Below, piece after piece: positions 10,144 through 20,589 of a stretch of DNA of 28,685 nucleotides. Source of the stretch: Amanita rubescens (Eukaryota > Basidiomycota > Agaricomycetes > Agaricales > Amanitaceae); assembly GCA_015039365.1 (NCBI GenBank), contig WION01000609.1, positions 1 through 28,685 of the forward strand, written 5' to 3'. A model generated the notes under the pieces. The model had not been told where the DNA came from. It saw only the letters and a list, made by a program, of their open reading frames with translations, and searched no databases. A program made the translations under genes and the position numbers. The stretch's first letter is position 1; each line of letters begins with the position of its first letter.

Positions 10144-11620
10144 ATGAATTCAGTACCTTTCAAGATGCTCTACACCACTCTTTTGATTTTGTCAGGGTCC
10201 ATGATGGCTTCTACAGCCCCCGTTTTGACGAGAAGAGCGAATAACGATCTCCTGGTCCTCCGTACGTCGTGTGGCGATGACTGTCACAGCCACATATCTA
10301 ACACAGCCACATACAGAATTCGCCAACGTCTTGGAACAGCTCGAAACTGGTTTCTACTCCCAGGCCTTACTCCAGTTCAAAGACTCTGATTTCACGGCTG
10401 CCGGGTTTTCATCGAGCCAGATCCCCTTGGAGCAGTTGGTCACCATCCAAAGCGACGAACAAGCACATGTTACTGCGTTGCAAGCTGCCATTCAGGACTT
10501 TGGCGGTACCCCAATCACGAGCTGCAAGTTCAACTTTGCCCCTGTGCTCCAAAATGTCCCTACCATGATCAACGTAGCGAGGATCCTCGAGGACGTGGGT
10601 CTAGGTGCTTACCTCGGCGCCGCGCACCTTATCTCGGATCCCGTCTTGCTCACGACGGCTGGGTCGATTTTGACCGTGGAGGCTCGTCACCAGACGGTTT
10701 TGAACATCCTTTCAGGAACGGGGACAGCTATCCCATCTGCCTTTGATATCGCACTCGCGCCTCAGGAGGTACTCGCCATCGTCACCCCCTTCTTAAGCGG
10801 TCCATGCGACCTGGGTATTCAACGTACGATTCCTCTCGTTTCTTATTTAGAATCTTTGCTCACGAGCGCTCTAGCGAATCCAACTCTTGTCATCACGAAC
10901 CAAGGACCTGTCCAGCCAGGAACAATGCTTACCTTCCAATCCACTGCCATGAACAGTAGTACGAACGCCAGCTCCATGTTCTGCCAGATGTTGATGGGCG
11001 GTGCAACCAACTCGCTCTCGCTCCCCCTCTCTCAATGTGTCGTCCCTGGCGGGTCCAACGGCCCCATGGCGATATGGATCACCAGCGACAGCCAACCGAT
11101 CGCCAACGACGTCGTCAACCGAACACCCAACAGCATCGTTGCCGGGCCCACCATCATGTACGTCGATACCAGCGGTCAAATGCTCAGTCAAATGGTCGTC
11201 AATGGAGGAAACAGTACCGGCTCAACCCCCAGTGGACAATCCGACTCGTTTACGAGGACGGTCAATCCCGCCGTTGCTGCTGCTCTCATGACCGGAGTGT
11301 CATCATCATCAACTCTACCGCCTTCAGTACCTACAAATGCGCCGAACGGGTTTGTTATGAACGGCGCGGTAACCGCACCATCGCCCACTGGAACATCGCC
11401 GGGTGGGATCACTATTAACGGATCGTCAATGATACCCATGCCCAAAGGGGGGGTTATCGCGACGCCCGTCATCACGCCCACTTCCACGCCGTCGCCGTCG
11501 CCCTCTCCAACGGCTGCTGTCCCATTCGTAGGTCCACAAGGTGGACAGAACAACTTTATTGGAAGATCACCCAGTGGTGTTACTGTTAATGGATGGGCAA
11601 TGGTAGCCATGCCCCATTGA
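10144..11620 (+). CDS. Secreted ferritin-like domain protein (Rds1 / desiccation-related type), 473 aa
   Basis: Two exons, 10144-10261 and 10317-11620, are separated by a 55 nt GTACGT...ACAG intron. Splicing joins the signal peptide exon (MLYTTLLILSGSMMASTAP) to QFANVLEQLETGFYSQAL. Residues about 40-200 form a ferritin-like four-helix region: E49 with Y53 in helix 1, EQAH (87-90) in helix 2, EDVGLGAYLGAA in helix 3 and EARH in helix 4. These are the carboxylate/His ligands of a di-metal site. Relatives include fungal Rds1 stress proteins and plant desiccation-related proteins, with biochemistry mostly unproven. The C-terminal third is Ser/Thr/Pro-rich with three loose repeats (GFVMNG, GITING, GVTVNG) and a TPSPSPSP stretch, suggesting an extracellular or wall location. 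The frame is intact. It is convergent with PHS1, with 118 bp between stop codons. Confidence 0.85.
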
Positions 11621-11738
11621 TTATTTTTTGTATATTAAGGGAGTGGTATCTAGTACTTTCAATTTTTTTTTCGCTAGTCGATGTGTATGTACGATTCGGA
11701 GGGAAAGAATCATCTATGTTTCCAAGAATCTCTCGTCT

Positions 11739-12489
11739 CTACTGCTTTTTGGAGGAAAGAGGCTTTTCTTTTTTACTCCCCAACACTTTGCGTCTTTGAA
11801 TCATCATATGCGTGTACATCACGTAGAGCCCTTATCACCCAAAGTTAGCCGCAACTTACAGCCAGGTTGAACCAACTTACCAGGCCACCAAATTACAAAT
11901 AAAACCGCCCTAGCCACGTCCCAGAGTGACACCGCACCGTTCTTGAACGCCTCCCAGCTTGGGACCGTCGCAAAGATTAAAAAGGCCTCAGATCCCGCGC
12001 CGAGAGGGTATAACACGTAAAACGTGGTATAGCGGAGGTAGGTCAACAAGCGGGGAGGTTCAGTCCCTGGAGAGAAAAGGCGTAAAAAGCGTAACGAATT
12101 ACTTCTGTGAGGGACCACGAGAGGATCATGGTTGTGTACAGAACATTGGTTTGGGCCTGCGGTTGGGTGTGAGAGTGAAAACGGAGGAGAGGAGAGATGC
12201 GAGGCGACTTACGGAATTGAACTGTTCTGTGATTCCCCAGACGAGGAAAAGACGGCTAGAGACTTGGATGATGGTGGTGGGGAGGGGGCTTCTGACCCAG
12301 CCGAGTAGGACATGCAAGACTTCGAGTATGGCGGTTGTTTGAACATAGGGAACAATAGGTCCCTAGAGCAAGGTAGGTTGCTGTGAGGTTGTGGGGAGGT
12401 GAAAGGACATGTTGAAGAGTACGGAAGAGAAGATAAGACCAGGAGAGAGTTGAAAAGATATTGTAGAGAATGAGGTAAAGACGCGCCAT
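11739..12489 (-). CDS. PHS1: Very-long-chain 3-hydroxyacyl-CoA dehydratase (PHS1/HACD), frame broken by two 1-base indels
   Basis: This ER membrane enzyme performs the third step of fatty-acid elongation, dehydrating 3-hydroxyacyl-CoA to enoyl-CoA. Exons 12489-12213, 12156-11881 and 11830-11739 are joined by GTAAGT introns. Corrected for indels, the product is 214 aa (yeast Phs1 is 217). It begins MARLYLILYNIFS and includes LLGWVRSPLPTTIIQ, FLVWGITEQF, WSLTEVIRYAFY and LRYTTFYVLYPLGAGSE, in which Y142 and E149 have the spacing of the catalytic Tyr/Glu pair. It ends with a basic tail after VMYTHM. Two frame errors are seen: one extra base in the CCC run at 12361-12363 and one missing base at the CCC run at 12065-12067 (plus-strand view). 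All exon boundaries and key residues are otherwise intact. Its start lies 47 bp downstream of the NOP58 stop. Confidence 0.85.
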
Positions 12490-12536
12490 GTGTGATAGTG
12501 ACTATACTAGTGACTATACTACTACTAATACTCGCG

Positions 12537-14489
12537 CTATTCACTCTTTTTCTTCTTCTTTTTCGGTATCTCTCCATCTGTCTGAGCCTTTTCTTTCTCC
12601 TTTTTCTTGGTTTTTTTCTCCTCTTTTTCACCATTCGCTTCGCTCTCCCTTCTCTTCCGCTTCTTTTCCTTCTTTTTACTTTCTTCCTCTCCATCTACCT
12701 CCATTCTCTCCTCTTCTTCCTCCTCTTCCTCCTCCTTTATCTTCCCTTCTCTGCTTTCTTCCTCGACTTCTTCTCCTCCTTCGCCTTCCTCTTTTCCTCC
12801 TTCACATCCAACACCGCCTTCACGGCAATTTGCGCCGCCTCCTCTCTTTGCGTTGACACAAAGTCAACTGCATCCGCTTGCGTGTTATACGTTCGCGTCT
12901 CCGCCTTCATTTCAAACTTGCCCTGCTGCCTCTTCCCTTGATCTCCAAACCGTCTCACAATACCCAGCTCACTCTGTTCTTCCAATGCACGCAACCGCGA
13001 CTCGAGCTTGGCCCGATTCTCAACCCCTATCGAACCCGCAGATACGTCAGACTTGCCATCCGAATCCGTCAACGCGTCTATACGGATCGCCAGCGCCGAC
13101 TTGGTCGCCACCATTCGCGCCATTTTACCCTTTAGTTTCGGCGACGCTTGTCCAATCAGCGACGCGTGGTAGATCAATCCGTACTTCGGCGTATCATGTT
13201 TCGTTTTGAGCGCTCTGAAAAGCGCCTTTTCGGCTCCTAGAATCTGGACCGTGCTCGCTGGGAACTTGGCTAGACTGAGCAAGGCTCCCCGCGTGGCTTA
13301 TCAGTCGCGCACCGACGAGCTCTCCGACGAGTGCCGTCAAGTTGGGTGCGATGGCGTTCATCCTGTTGCGGAGGTACTCGTATAGCTGCGCCCGGTACGC
13401 GGTGATGGAGATCACCTGGTCGCAGAGGGAATGGATGTGCGCCATGTCCGAATCGGAAATTTCAGTTCCCATTGAGATTTCGGCGGCTGCTTTGACGACC
13501 GCTTCGAGATCTTCTGGAAGGATCTCGGCGAATGATGTTTTTGAGGCGTTGGTTCGGAAGCCTGTGCGGTATGACGCTTAAGTGCCGGAAAAAAGAAAGA
13601 AAGACCTGCGATAGTCTTACCCATGGTTCGGAGAACTTTAGCATAGGCCAGGTTGTCCGATACAATTTTAGCGAGTTCAGGGAAATGCCAGCCGTACCAT
13701 TCCTTTTGAAACAGAGTCGGTCGTTGAAAACAATGAAACACGAAACTTCCACATACCTTTACTCTCATAGCGTAGATATTAATCTCCTTGTCTAGATCGT
13801 CGAGTAGAGCAATAGCTTGTACAATCATCGTATCAACCTTGTCAGGCGAAAACTTGAGTTTGAACCTGCGCAAAGCGCGTGTGAGCAAAATATTCCAGAG
13901 CGGGGGGAAGGCCGCGCACCTCGACAGCGAATGTGAAAGACCCTAAACTCATCGTCGCCAGATCTTTCGGGTCCAGCCCGTCCAACAGCGCAGCCAACTG
14001 CTCTCGAATACCCCTCCACAAATCCCTCTGGTCGCTCTCTGTCGTAATCGCATTGACTTTGATGCCAAGTTTTTTAGATATCGAATGCGCTATATAAAAG
14101 TCGTGTCAAGTCTCTCTCTCCACACTCGTAACATGGACAGACCCACCTAGATGAGTATCAACCACGACCAAATGGTCCTTTCCTTTCCCCTTCCCAACCA
14201 CCTCGTCGCTGAGGAATTTTTTGAGTCCTTTACCCAATTTTCCATTTTGGAGCGCAGTTATATCTTCTACGGCTGATGCAGTCGAAGTAAACCGATGTAG
14301 CGCTTTAAGCTTGAGCCTGTTAACCTCGATTCGCCAGTTGTCTCAATGAAATCACTTGTCAGGAACGTACAACTTGCTAGCCCTCTCCGGCGATTCAAAC
14401 TCCTTCCATAAGTCGGCACTCTCAAGCTTGGCAGAGTCTGTCACTTTGAAAAGGCAATAGCCCATCGCGGTCTCGTACAACACGAGCAT
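12537..14489 (-). CDS. NOP58: NOP58, box C/D snoRNP core protein, frame broken by three 1-base indels
   Basis: This nucleolar scaffold of box C/D snoRNPs guides rRNA 2'-O-methylation with fibrillarin, NOP56 and SNU13. Exons are 14489-14371, 14316-14147, 14089-13920, 13865-13757, 13702-13621 and 13561-12537, with clean GT-AG introns of 54-60 nt. Corrected length is 557 aa. The N-terminal domain begins [15 protein letters not shown]. The NOSIC segment contains [20 protein letters not shown] and [14 protein letters not shown]. The Nop domain contains [20 protein letters not shown] and [14 protein letters not shown]. The tail is Lys/Glu-rich and ends KKKKKKSE. Frame errors: an extra base at 13941-13943 (before LSHSLSR), an extra base at 13283-13284 (after HAGS), and a missing base at about 12737-12790 in the tail. 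Family identity is certain; whether the copy is functional depends on whether the indels are real. Confidence 0.88.
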
Positions 14490-15900
14490 CTTGGGCTAGG
14501 TGGCAGTCACTTTAGCGTCAAGAGACCACCCTTGGCAATATTTTTCGCGGCACCCAAAAAGCGCGTGAAGAACCTTCCATAAATGGTATCTAAGTGGTTT
14601 CGACTATGAATATGATTCTACAAATCATAGATTCTGTATCCACTATAATACTTGCCTGCATTCATGAGGATGCTGAAAAGGATTGATGTGAGTACAACTT
14701 GCGTGTGGCACTCATTTATGATTTATGTAGTAAGGGCACCTAACATTACTACAAGGTAATAATACTGCTATGCAATCTATGAATCATGGATGATAGTCTG
14801 TCTGTGTTCAACAATCATGTTCTGCACTTGCAACTTTGTGTGGGTATGTGTTGGGTAAAGGGAAAGGGGTGTCAGCCCCAACCCCTCACAATGGTCAGCC
14901 ACTGGCCCACTCACTGCGTATTCAACTTTATAAGATACTATACTTTATACTAGATCTCTTTCTGGGCTGAATGTCAAATCTATGTGGGCAACAGGCACTG
15001 AATCTGAGGTCAAAGCAGGAATGACAGTTAAAAAATTGCATTTGTGTATTTCTCTCTTCCCTAAGTCTTTTCGTTTTCTTTAGTTTTGTCACCCTTGGAC
15101 AGGGGTGGAGGGTTTACCCCTCAAAACTCTAGGGGTACACAAGGGATTGCCCAAGGGTACAAGGGTACAAAAATACCCCAGGGTTTGACCCAAAGGGTTA
15201 TTAGTAATGGTACTATGTACTTCTTTGTCATACACTGTGATATAGTATGTATCATGATATATACAAGGTGCTAACATCAGGAAACACTGAGAATGCTATG
15301 ACAAGCTATATAGCTTACATAGCACACATAGTCCAGTAGACAAGTCCCATGTCTGTAGCACCTAGTAGAACTTCAGTTTGTACATACATAGAATGATGCC
15401 ATCTATGGTAGTGCATGATAGATCAACATGGATCTATGGTACCGCACTATATTTACTCAGTAGCTGGCAATAGCAACACCGTAAAATGCATCATCAATCC
15501 ATAAATGTATTTATATTTTACGAAAAGCCATTATGGCTACATATCACTTGTGGGGCACCTTGCCTCATTATTGGGTTTCCGCACGTCCCATTACTAGTAC
15601 AGTGTGCCCCAACCCTGGCAATGGGTGCCTTTTTTACAATCTTTTATGACACCTACATATGTATGTGCTCTAAAATTCCTTAAAGTACTGTAAGAGTCCA
15701 CCCTTTTGTCCAAGGACCAAAAGAGGAGAACTCCTAAAGTAGGATTAAATCTGGTCACAGCCATGTCCAAACCAGTGAAGCATTGGACCACAGATCTGAC
15801 AGCAAAATCACCAAGGTGCTGTGGAACCAAATGAGATGCAATAAGCAAGAATGGACTTTGTGAAATAATGCATGTCCTGTCACATGCATTATCATGTTGC
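14490..15900. other. NOP58 upstream region passing into gene-free repeat-rich DNA
   Basis: Positions 14490-14600 would hold the NOP58 promoter. Beyond this only short ORFs occur. A stretch near 15090-15200 is full of GGGGTA/TACCCC and AAGGGTAC words in both orientations. Minus-strand ORF fragments at 15594-15848 (HLVPQHLGDFAVRSVVQCF) look coding-like but match no family I recognise. Confidence 0.35.
14635..14703 (+). repeat. 69 bp segment, inverted partner of 1131-1199
   Basis: It reads ILACIHEDAEKD then TGA, followed by GTGAGT, which resembles a splice donor. It matches the minus strand at 1131-1199 at about 55 of 69 bases, with mainly silent differences within the peptide. It is a probable remnant of an exon of an unrecognised gene family or repeat. 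Confidence 0.45.
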
Positions 15901-16103
15901 TAGAGAATGGCAGGGGTATGGGCAACCACTCACCCTTCATGGAGGGTTTTTGAGGTCTTTGGTGGCTTTGGTCCCAGGGGTATGAAGGGTTGGTCCTTAT
16001 AGGGAGGGGTTGGGAGGGGTAGACAGGCTCCAACCCTTACCCCTACCCTCCACCAAACCCTCCATGAAGGGTGAGGGGTTGCCCATATCCCTGCCATTCT
16101 CTA
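15901..16103. mobile_element. MITE with 47 bp terminal inverted repeats and TA flanks
   Basis: The element (15903-16101, 199 bp) starts GAGAATGGCAGGG and ends CCCTGCCATTCTC. The 47 bp ends are inverted copies differing at only two positions. It is flanked by TA on both sides (15901-15902 and 16102-16103), as expected for Tc1/mariner-type insertions, although two bases are weak evidence. The interior is GGGG/CCCC-rich and non-coding. The transposase would have to come from elsewhere. Confidence 0.75.
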
Positions 16104-16389
16104 ATCACAAAAGGATGTGTCTGATCAAAACAGTCAAGGTGCAGTATCTAGACATGGCTGGGCCCATCAAGCTGCCCCAAAAAGTCTAACATTTAGCTCC
16201 TCAGGTCTGCAATACAGTTGAACTTGGCATTTTGGCCAAAGGTTATCAGAGGAATTCAGAGATGAAAGGCACAGTTCATAAGTGGAGATTGTTGTAAGTC
16301 TGTATGCCCAAACAGATGTCATATATATAACAGAGTGCCCATCCTGCCATTCTTACTTTACTGCAAATTACATAACCCTTCTCTCCCAA

Positions 16390-16941
16390 CCCCCATCCTC
16401 AGGTACCTCCAGAACTACATTGCACATACTCCTGATTCTGACCACCCCCACAGTCCAAGGTTTCCTTGTGGCCGCATCCAGGGTTTCCTTGCCACCATCC
16501 AATTCAATCAATCTGGACACTCTCCAGACTTGCCTGGACTGGTTGCAGAAGCTTGACTCTTGTGTCATTTGTTGGATTAACAATGATGCACCTCATTCAT
16601 CCAATAACAACTGTTGCAATTATGACCTGGAAATGTTTGAGTACTTCACAAGGAGAATCAAGTATCAAAATGGCTCATGTTTTGGATGCAGGGCACCACA
16701 ATTTGTAAGTTGAACAAATACTTTCTAATCTTTACTATCCACTGACCATTCATTTCAGTTCAGGCACAATAATGACACACATTTTCATGGAACCAGTTAC
16801 AGTGGCAAGAGTTGTCCCAATGAAAGGACAATGAAAGGTTTATTTGCAATGGTAATTCACAACCAATTGCTTGGCAATGCGATATGTTCTGGGCTCATTC
16901 CTGGCCACGTTGGCCAGGAAGTAACTAAAGAGAGGATCTAA
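16390..16941 (+). pseudogene. C-terminal fragment of a probable RecQ-like helicase
   Basis: The 5' part (to 16704) ends with LQTCLDWLQKLDSCVICWI, then a Cys/His-rich segment (DAPHSSNNNCCNYD) and FTRRIKYQNGSCFGCRAPQF. A 54 nt intron (16705-16758, GTAAGT...TTTCAG with a CTAAT branch) joins it in frame to FRHNNDTHFHGTSYSG, SCPNERTMKGLFAMVIHNQ and a stop at 16941. The spacing of CxxC pairs around an F..RIKY segment resembles the C-terminal zinc region of the RecQ-like helicases that are common in basidiomycete repeats and subtelomeres. This assignment is from memory of the pattern and is tentative. No helicase motifs remain upstream, and the frame in 16282-16450 is ambiguous, so it is treated as a remnant. 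Confidence 0.4.
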
Positions 16942-17173
16942 TTAGCTGGTTAAATACCTCCATTACAACCTTGGGAATGTCAGCTCCTGCATTACTCATT
17001 TTGCAGGTGGCCATTTCCATGCATGGCGTTCCTTGTAATAATAATTAAATTTTTTCATCGCGTGCACAGATCATGTGACCCCTTGTCACCTACCCAGTTG
17101 ACTTTGCATTGCTGGCCATGGATTTCCCATTTGATTTGGGCATGGTTGTAGCCAATACACTCACAGATGGTGA

Positions 17174-17592
17174 GTGAATGGCTTGATGATTCAGATCCCT
17201 CAATCAAAACAATCATCAGCTACCATTGGAGTGTTCAATGGCCGCATTGCCTATCACTTTGGACAATATGGCAAATACTTGATCACCTCCCCCAATGCTG
17301 ATTACATCCCCAAGCCTGCATGGGGAAAGTGCAACATTAGGATCAGAGGTGATTTTTGGTATGGACTAGATGACTACTCATGTTATGGACTCAGCCCTAT
17401 CTCAAGGACTATCCCCACATGGCCGCTGCAATCCCTAAAAAGCCAACATCACCCAACAACCCACTGAGTATCATGTGGTACAATGCTCTGGAGACCAATT
17501 TTGCTCATTTGCCAGGCAGCGCTATCTGCCTTGGCAAACTCACCTTGGGCATAACCTATTGCTTTTGCATGCTCAAAGAACTTGCTTCATGA
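17174..17592 (+). pseudogene. Unrecognised gene fragment with a frame change
   Basis: One frame (17174-17467) gives protein-like sequence including GVFNGRIAYHFGQYGKYL and GKCNIRIRGDFWYGLDDYS. A second frame (17380-17592) continues with KDYPHMAAAIPKKPTSP and SIMWYNALETNFAHLPGS. The order and composition suggest a single decayed gene with a frameshift near 17390. I do not recognise the family. Confidence 0.35.
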
Positions 17593-18195
17593 GTTATCAA
17601 GTATATGCAAAACATCAATCAAGCCCCCCAATTCACTTGGCTAAACTGGGCCACCACTTTGTGTGGCATATCCGAGGCCTTTGAACTTAAGCATAGTGCC
17701 ATATCCCATATCACTCTAGTACTTACTGTATTTAAATAAACTACTTGAAGAATAATGTCACGGGAGCTTTCAGAGGCTGTGCCCTTTGTTTGGTCCAGCA
17801 TGGCAAGCCACGTCTCGGGTATTGCCGGCTCTTAACTGAGCATTACCCAAGTCACCAGCGAAGGCTCCAGTTATAAGACCAAAGCCTTTGTTTCACTTCA
17901 GCCTCGGAATCAGGCCCTTGAGCAGTGCCATGCATCACTCCTTCATCTGTCTCGAGATTACAGACAGCACATTAGAGGAAATCCGGTTTGGCATTGCAGA
18001 ATTTCAGCATTATTTTTTCAAACTCTAGTATAGCCTGATGGATTATTTAGAAATATATCAACCATGTATGCTTGGTTTAAAGCCAAGAGCCACCACAGTT
18101 GCCAATTGCATTGGTGCATATGTCTCCAATCCTCAAGAGGCCCAGGAGTTTTTTGATACTGGAATTCTGGTATGGCTGATGTGTATGGCAGCTGA
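17593..18195. other. Gene-free stretch
   Basis: Only short ORFs, with no TIR, LTR or domain signal seen. Probably decayed repeat DNA. Confidence 0.35.
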
Positions 18196-18310
18196 CCGGT
18201 TTTTTGGACTTTCCCATTTGGGTGCAACCGGACCAAAACTGGTGAAAACCGGTCTTGCAGCATTGCCAGCAGGCTGCGCAACTGGTCGCAACTGGTTTTC
18301 ACTCAAAACT
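18196..18310. repeat. CCGGTT-rich repeat fragment
   Basis: Contains ACCGGTT, TGCAACCGGACC, AAAACCGGTC and CAACTGGTCGCAACTGG words, like the ends of the hAT-type element described at 22754-28568. No terminus or target duplication was found, so it is a partial copy. Confidence 0.5.
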
Positions 18311-18360
18311 GCTTATGTAATAGTGAAAAATCGAATTTTAATAATATATAAGTAGATGAC

Positions 18361-18777
18361 ATCCTAAAATGCCAAAGTAGGCTATGTTGTGGGCATTGAA
18401 TATGTCATGTTTCAAGATCTGACAGTTACTAAAGGAATACAATGGGGGCTGCATGGGTGGATGCGTAAATGAGCACTTGGATGACATTGCCAAAATTAGC
18501 TAAAGTGATGTCATTTGCTAAAATTAGACTAAAGCAAATCAAGCAATGTCATTGATATGTTATATAAGTGCACTAAGCTTATTCTAAGGGGTTTGAGGCT
18601 ATGTTGTAGGCAATAGATATGTTAATTTTTGAGATCTGACAGTCATTACATTGATACAAGGGGTTGCATAGGTGGATGCACAAATGGGAGCCCGGATGAG
18701 GTTGCTAAAATTAGTGCAACTTCTAATTTTAGTAGTGTCATCCGACTACCCACTGGCCAATCCACCCCTCTAACCCT
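18361..18777. repeat. Tandemly duplicated unit of about 220 bp, part of the CCGGTT-rich repeat family
   Basis: The sequence GGCTATGTTGTGGGCA...AGATCTGACAGTTA...GGTGGATGCGTAAATGAGC starting near 18379 recurs in diverged form from 18597 (GGCTATGTTGTAGGCA...AGATCTGACAGTCA...GGTGGATGCACAAATGGGA). A related copy lies inverted at about 24130-24577, just inside the large hAT-type element, so this is probably the interior of a second copy of that element. Confidence 0.55.
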
Positions 18778-18918
18778 CCAAATGGTTGCCGAAAAAGACC
18801 GGTTTTGCAACCGGTCTTTGACATCTGGCCCAAATCCTCGGACTGAAACCACTTTGAGGCTGTAGGTGGCAAAACCGGCAACCGTGGTTCGGTTGCAACC
18901 GATACCGGTCCGGTCCGG

Positions 18919-19379
18919 TGAAACGATCAGAAGAAGGCCAATGCGGAAGTGCGTTTGGCCAAAGGGGCTACGGAGATCAGTCCGAAGGGTGTCTCGGGTG
19001 CAAAGAGGGTGCCAAAGATGAAGGTGAATGAGTGGAAGGTGTCCGAAGCACCGAGGAACGAGTGGAAGGTGTCCGAAGCACTGAGGAACGAGTGGAAGGT
19101 GTCCGAAGCACCGAGGAACAAAGGGAACGAAAGGAATCGAACTTGGAACGAAGCTGGGGTGATAATTCGCTAACTACAACTACGTACACAATGGTATATA
19201 TACATACTACAGAGGCATGAGGTGACCATGTGACAATTCCTGCACCGAGTCCGAGGCCTGTGCATGCATCCGAAGACAAACAATCATCCTCCGGGGTCGA
19301 GTATAGGCTCGGAGTGCTTCGGGGAGCTTCAGAAGGATTCGGAGATCGGTTCCAACGTAGCCGGAATTGGCTCGTTACA
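18919..19379 (-). mobile_element. Solo LTR, 461 bp, inverted copy of the LTR at 28092-28488
   Basis: On the minus strand it starts TGTAACGAGCC and ends GATCGTTTCA, the same ends and body as the plus-strand LTR at 28092-28488, including a TATATATACCATTGTGTACG promoter-like core. It is flanked on both sides by CCGG (18915-18918 and 19380-19383), consistent with a short target duplication. No internal retroelement sequence adjoins it, so it is a solo LTR. Confidence 0.8.
19030..19119. repeat. 30 bp minisatellite, three units, inside the solo LTR
   Basis: Three consecutive 30 bp units beginning GAGTGGAAGGTGTCCGAAGC differ at one base. The related LTR at 28092-28488 has a single unit, which accounts for nearly all of the length difference (461 against 397 bp). 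Confidence 0.85.
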
Positions 19380-19427
19380 CCGGTTACTGGTTTTTTGCTG
19401 GTCCTTTAACTGGACTTTAAAACACTA

Positions 19428-20204
19428 TGCACAACACCACTCCGATTGGTCGCATTTTGGGCCTCTCAGTGACTGTGTATGGTGATGCACACAACATCAT
19501 TTCTGATGCTGCCGGTGGTACAAATTGAAATGATTTATGTGGAGAGGGAAATGAAACGCAATGCGGGCATTGAATTTGGCTGTGATCAGCACGATCCAAA
19601 CTGTGCAAGCTTAGGGCATAGTATGGTTTGAAGAACCACTACCTATAACATCACGAGTAATGTGTGTCTACAGAAAAGAATGCCGCTGGGTTGGACAGTC
19701 CTGCACACCCTAATTCTGGGGAGTCGACTCAGTTGAGTAGTACTACTGGCTCAGGAGATAAATGGGGTTTGAGCATGTCATCCCTCATGAAGTGTCATGC
19801 ATTGTACCTGGACAAATATATTGACTGCTACTCGCTTAGGTATGCTGCTGTCTTGCCATTCAAGTTGTCCGTTACCATTTTTATTTCCAGCCTAGGGGGT
19901 GAGTGCTGCTCTTCCTCCTCATGGGCAGCGCAGTGATGATTCCATGGGTTGAGCATATTTAAACTTTTTCAGGTTTACAGTGATACACTCCCGTGCTCTT
20001 GAGGTGGCTTGCTCACGTCATGTTCATCATGTCGGCCAAACTTCGATGCACTCTAAGTCTCTAACACATGAAAAGTCACTACATTTACAACAGCAAAATC
20101 CAAAACAACAAAATTGTGTTATTACATCTGCGACAAACGAAGCAAGCCCACTGTTACACATTTGTTAACTTCTCGCTTTACCGCCAATTTGCCACCTCAT
20201 GTCT
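19428..20204. other. Gene-free stretch with one coding-like fragment
   Basis: A plus-strand ORF at 19664-19936 contains STEKNAAGLDSPAHPNSGES but then becomes non-protein-like; it may be an exon of a decayed gene. Nothing else was recognised. Confidence 0.3.
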
Positions 20205-20584
20205 CTACTGTGCCCAAATCCTAACAGGTTTCTCCGCTGGAGTTTGGTTGATGGCCGGATTGTCAAAGACGTGAATCCTATTCCAAATTGAACTGTCCTC
20301 CTTCTGGTGATACAGAATTCTACCTTGAGAATCTGTGTACTGAATCATAAGCCATTGCGGTCCTGAACCACGGTTATGAAGGCCTCTACTGAATTTAGTC
20401 ATAATTAGTTCAAAGGGCAAGCCCAAAGGCTCTGAGTACTCACACAATCTCTCCCTTAACTGCACCCTTGGCATCAAACCCAAGGACCCTCGCTGCATCA
20501 AATGTGTGATTAATGCATCTCTGCTGGGCAGGTGATCCAGTTTTATAAGCAGGCTTCCCCTTCCAAGTACAATTACTGATAGAA
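20205..20584 (-). CDS. Gene fragment of unknown family with one intact intron
   Basis: Minus strand. The upstream part reads GKPAYKTGSPAQQRCINHTF, DAARVLGFDAKGAVKGEIV to 20444. A 55 nt intron (20443-20389; donor GTGAGT, CTAATTATGACTAAATTCAG acceptor) joins it in frame to RGLHNRGSGPQWLMIQY, DSQGRILYHQKEDSSIWNRI and a stop at 20205. The clean splice and protein-like composition argue that this was a real gene. The 5' part is lost into AT-rich DNA above about 20584, where CTATCAG could be an earlier acceptor. No domain is recognised, and it may be a captured or truncated host gene. Confidence 0.4.
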
Positions 20585-20589
20585 CGCGA

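Larger units (their letters stand above)
18778..19427 (-). mobile_element. Partial copy of the hAT-type CCGGTT-rich element, split by a solo LTR
   Basis: Sequence rich in AACCGG/CCGGTT precedes (18778-18918) and follows (19380-19427) an LTR. The right end TGGACTTTAAAACACTA matches the terminus of the element ending at 28568. The opposite terminus was not found, so no target duplication can be assigned. Confidence 0.55.

Noticed and set aside
9845..10147. 100-codon ORF directly upstream of the ferritin-like gene
   Set aside because: It lies in the probable promoter and leader of that gene and has no recognisable domain.
10262..10316. Separate gene start at 10271 for the ferritin-like protein
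   Set aside because: That ATG lies inside the intron; splicing to the ATG at 10144 supplies a signal peptide and keeps the frame.
12488..13209. Plus-strand frames rich in Phe, Leu and Ser, resembling membrane proteins (12488-12856, 12492-12941, 12607-13209)
   Set aside because: They are the antisense of the Lys/Glu-rich NOP58 tail; the purine-rich coding strand creates hydrophobic-looking antisense.
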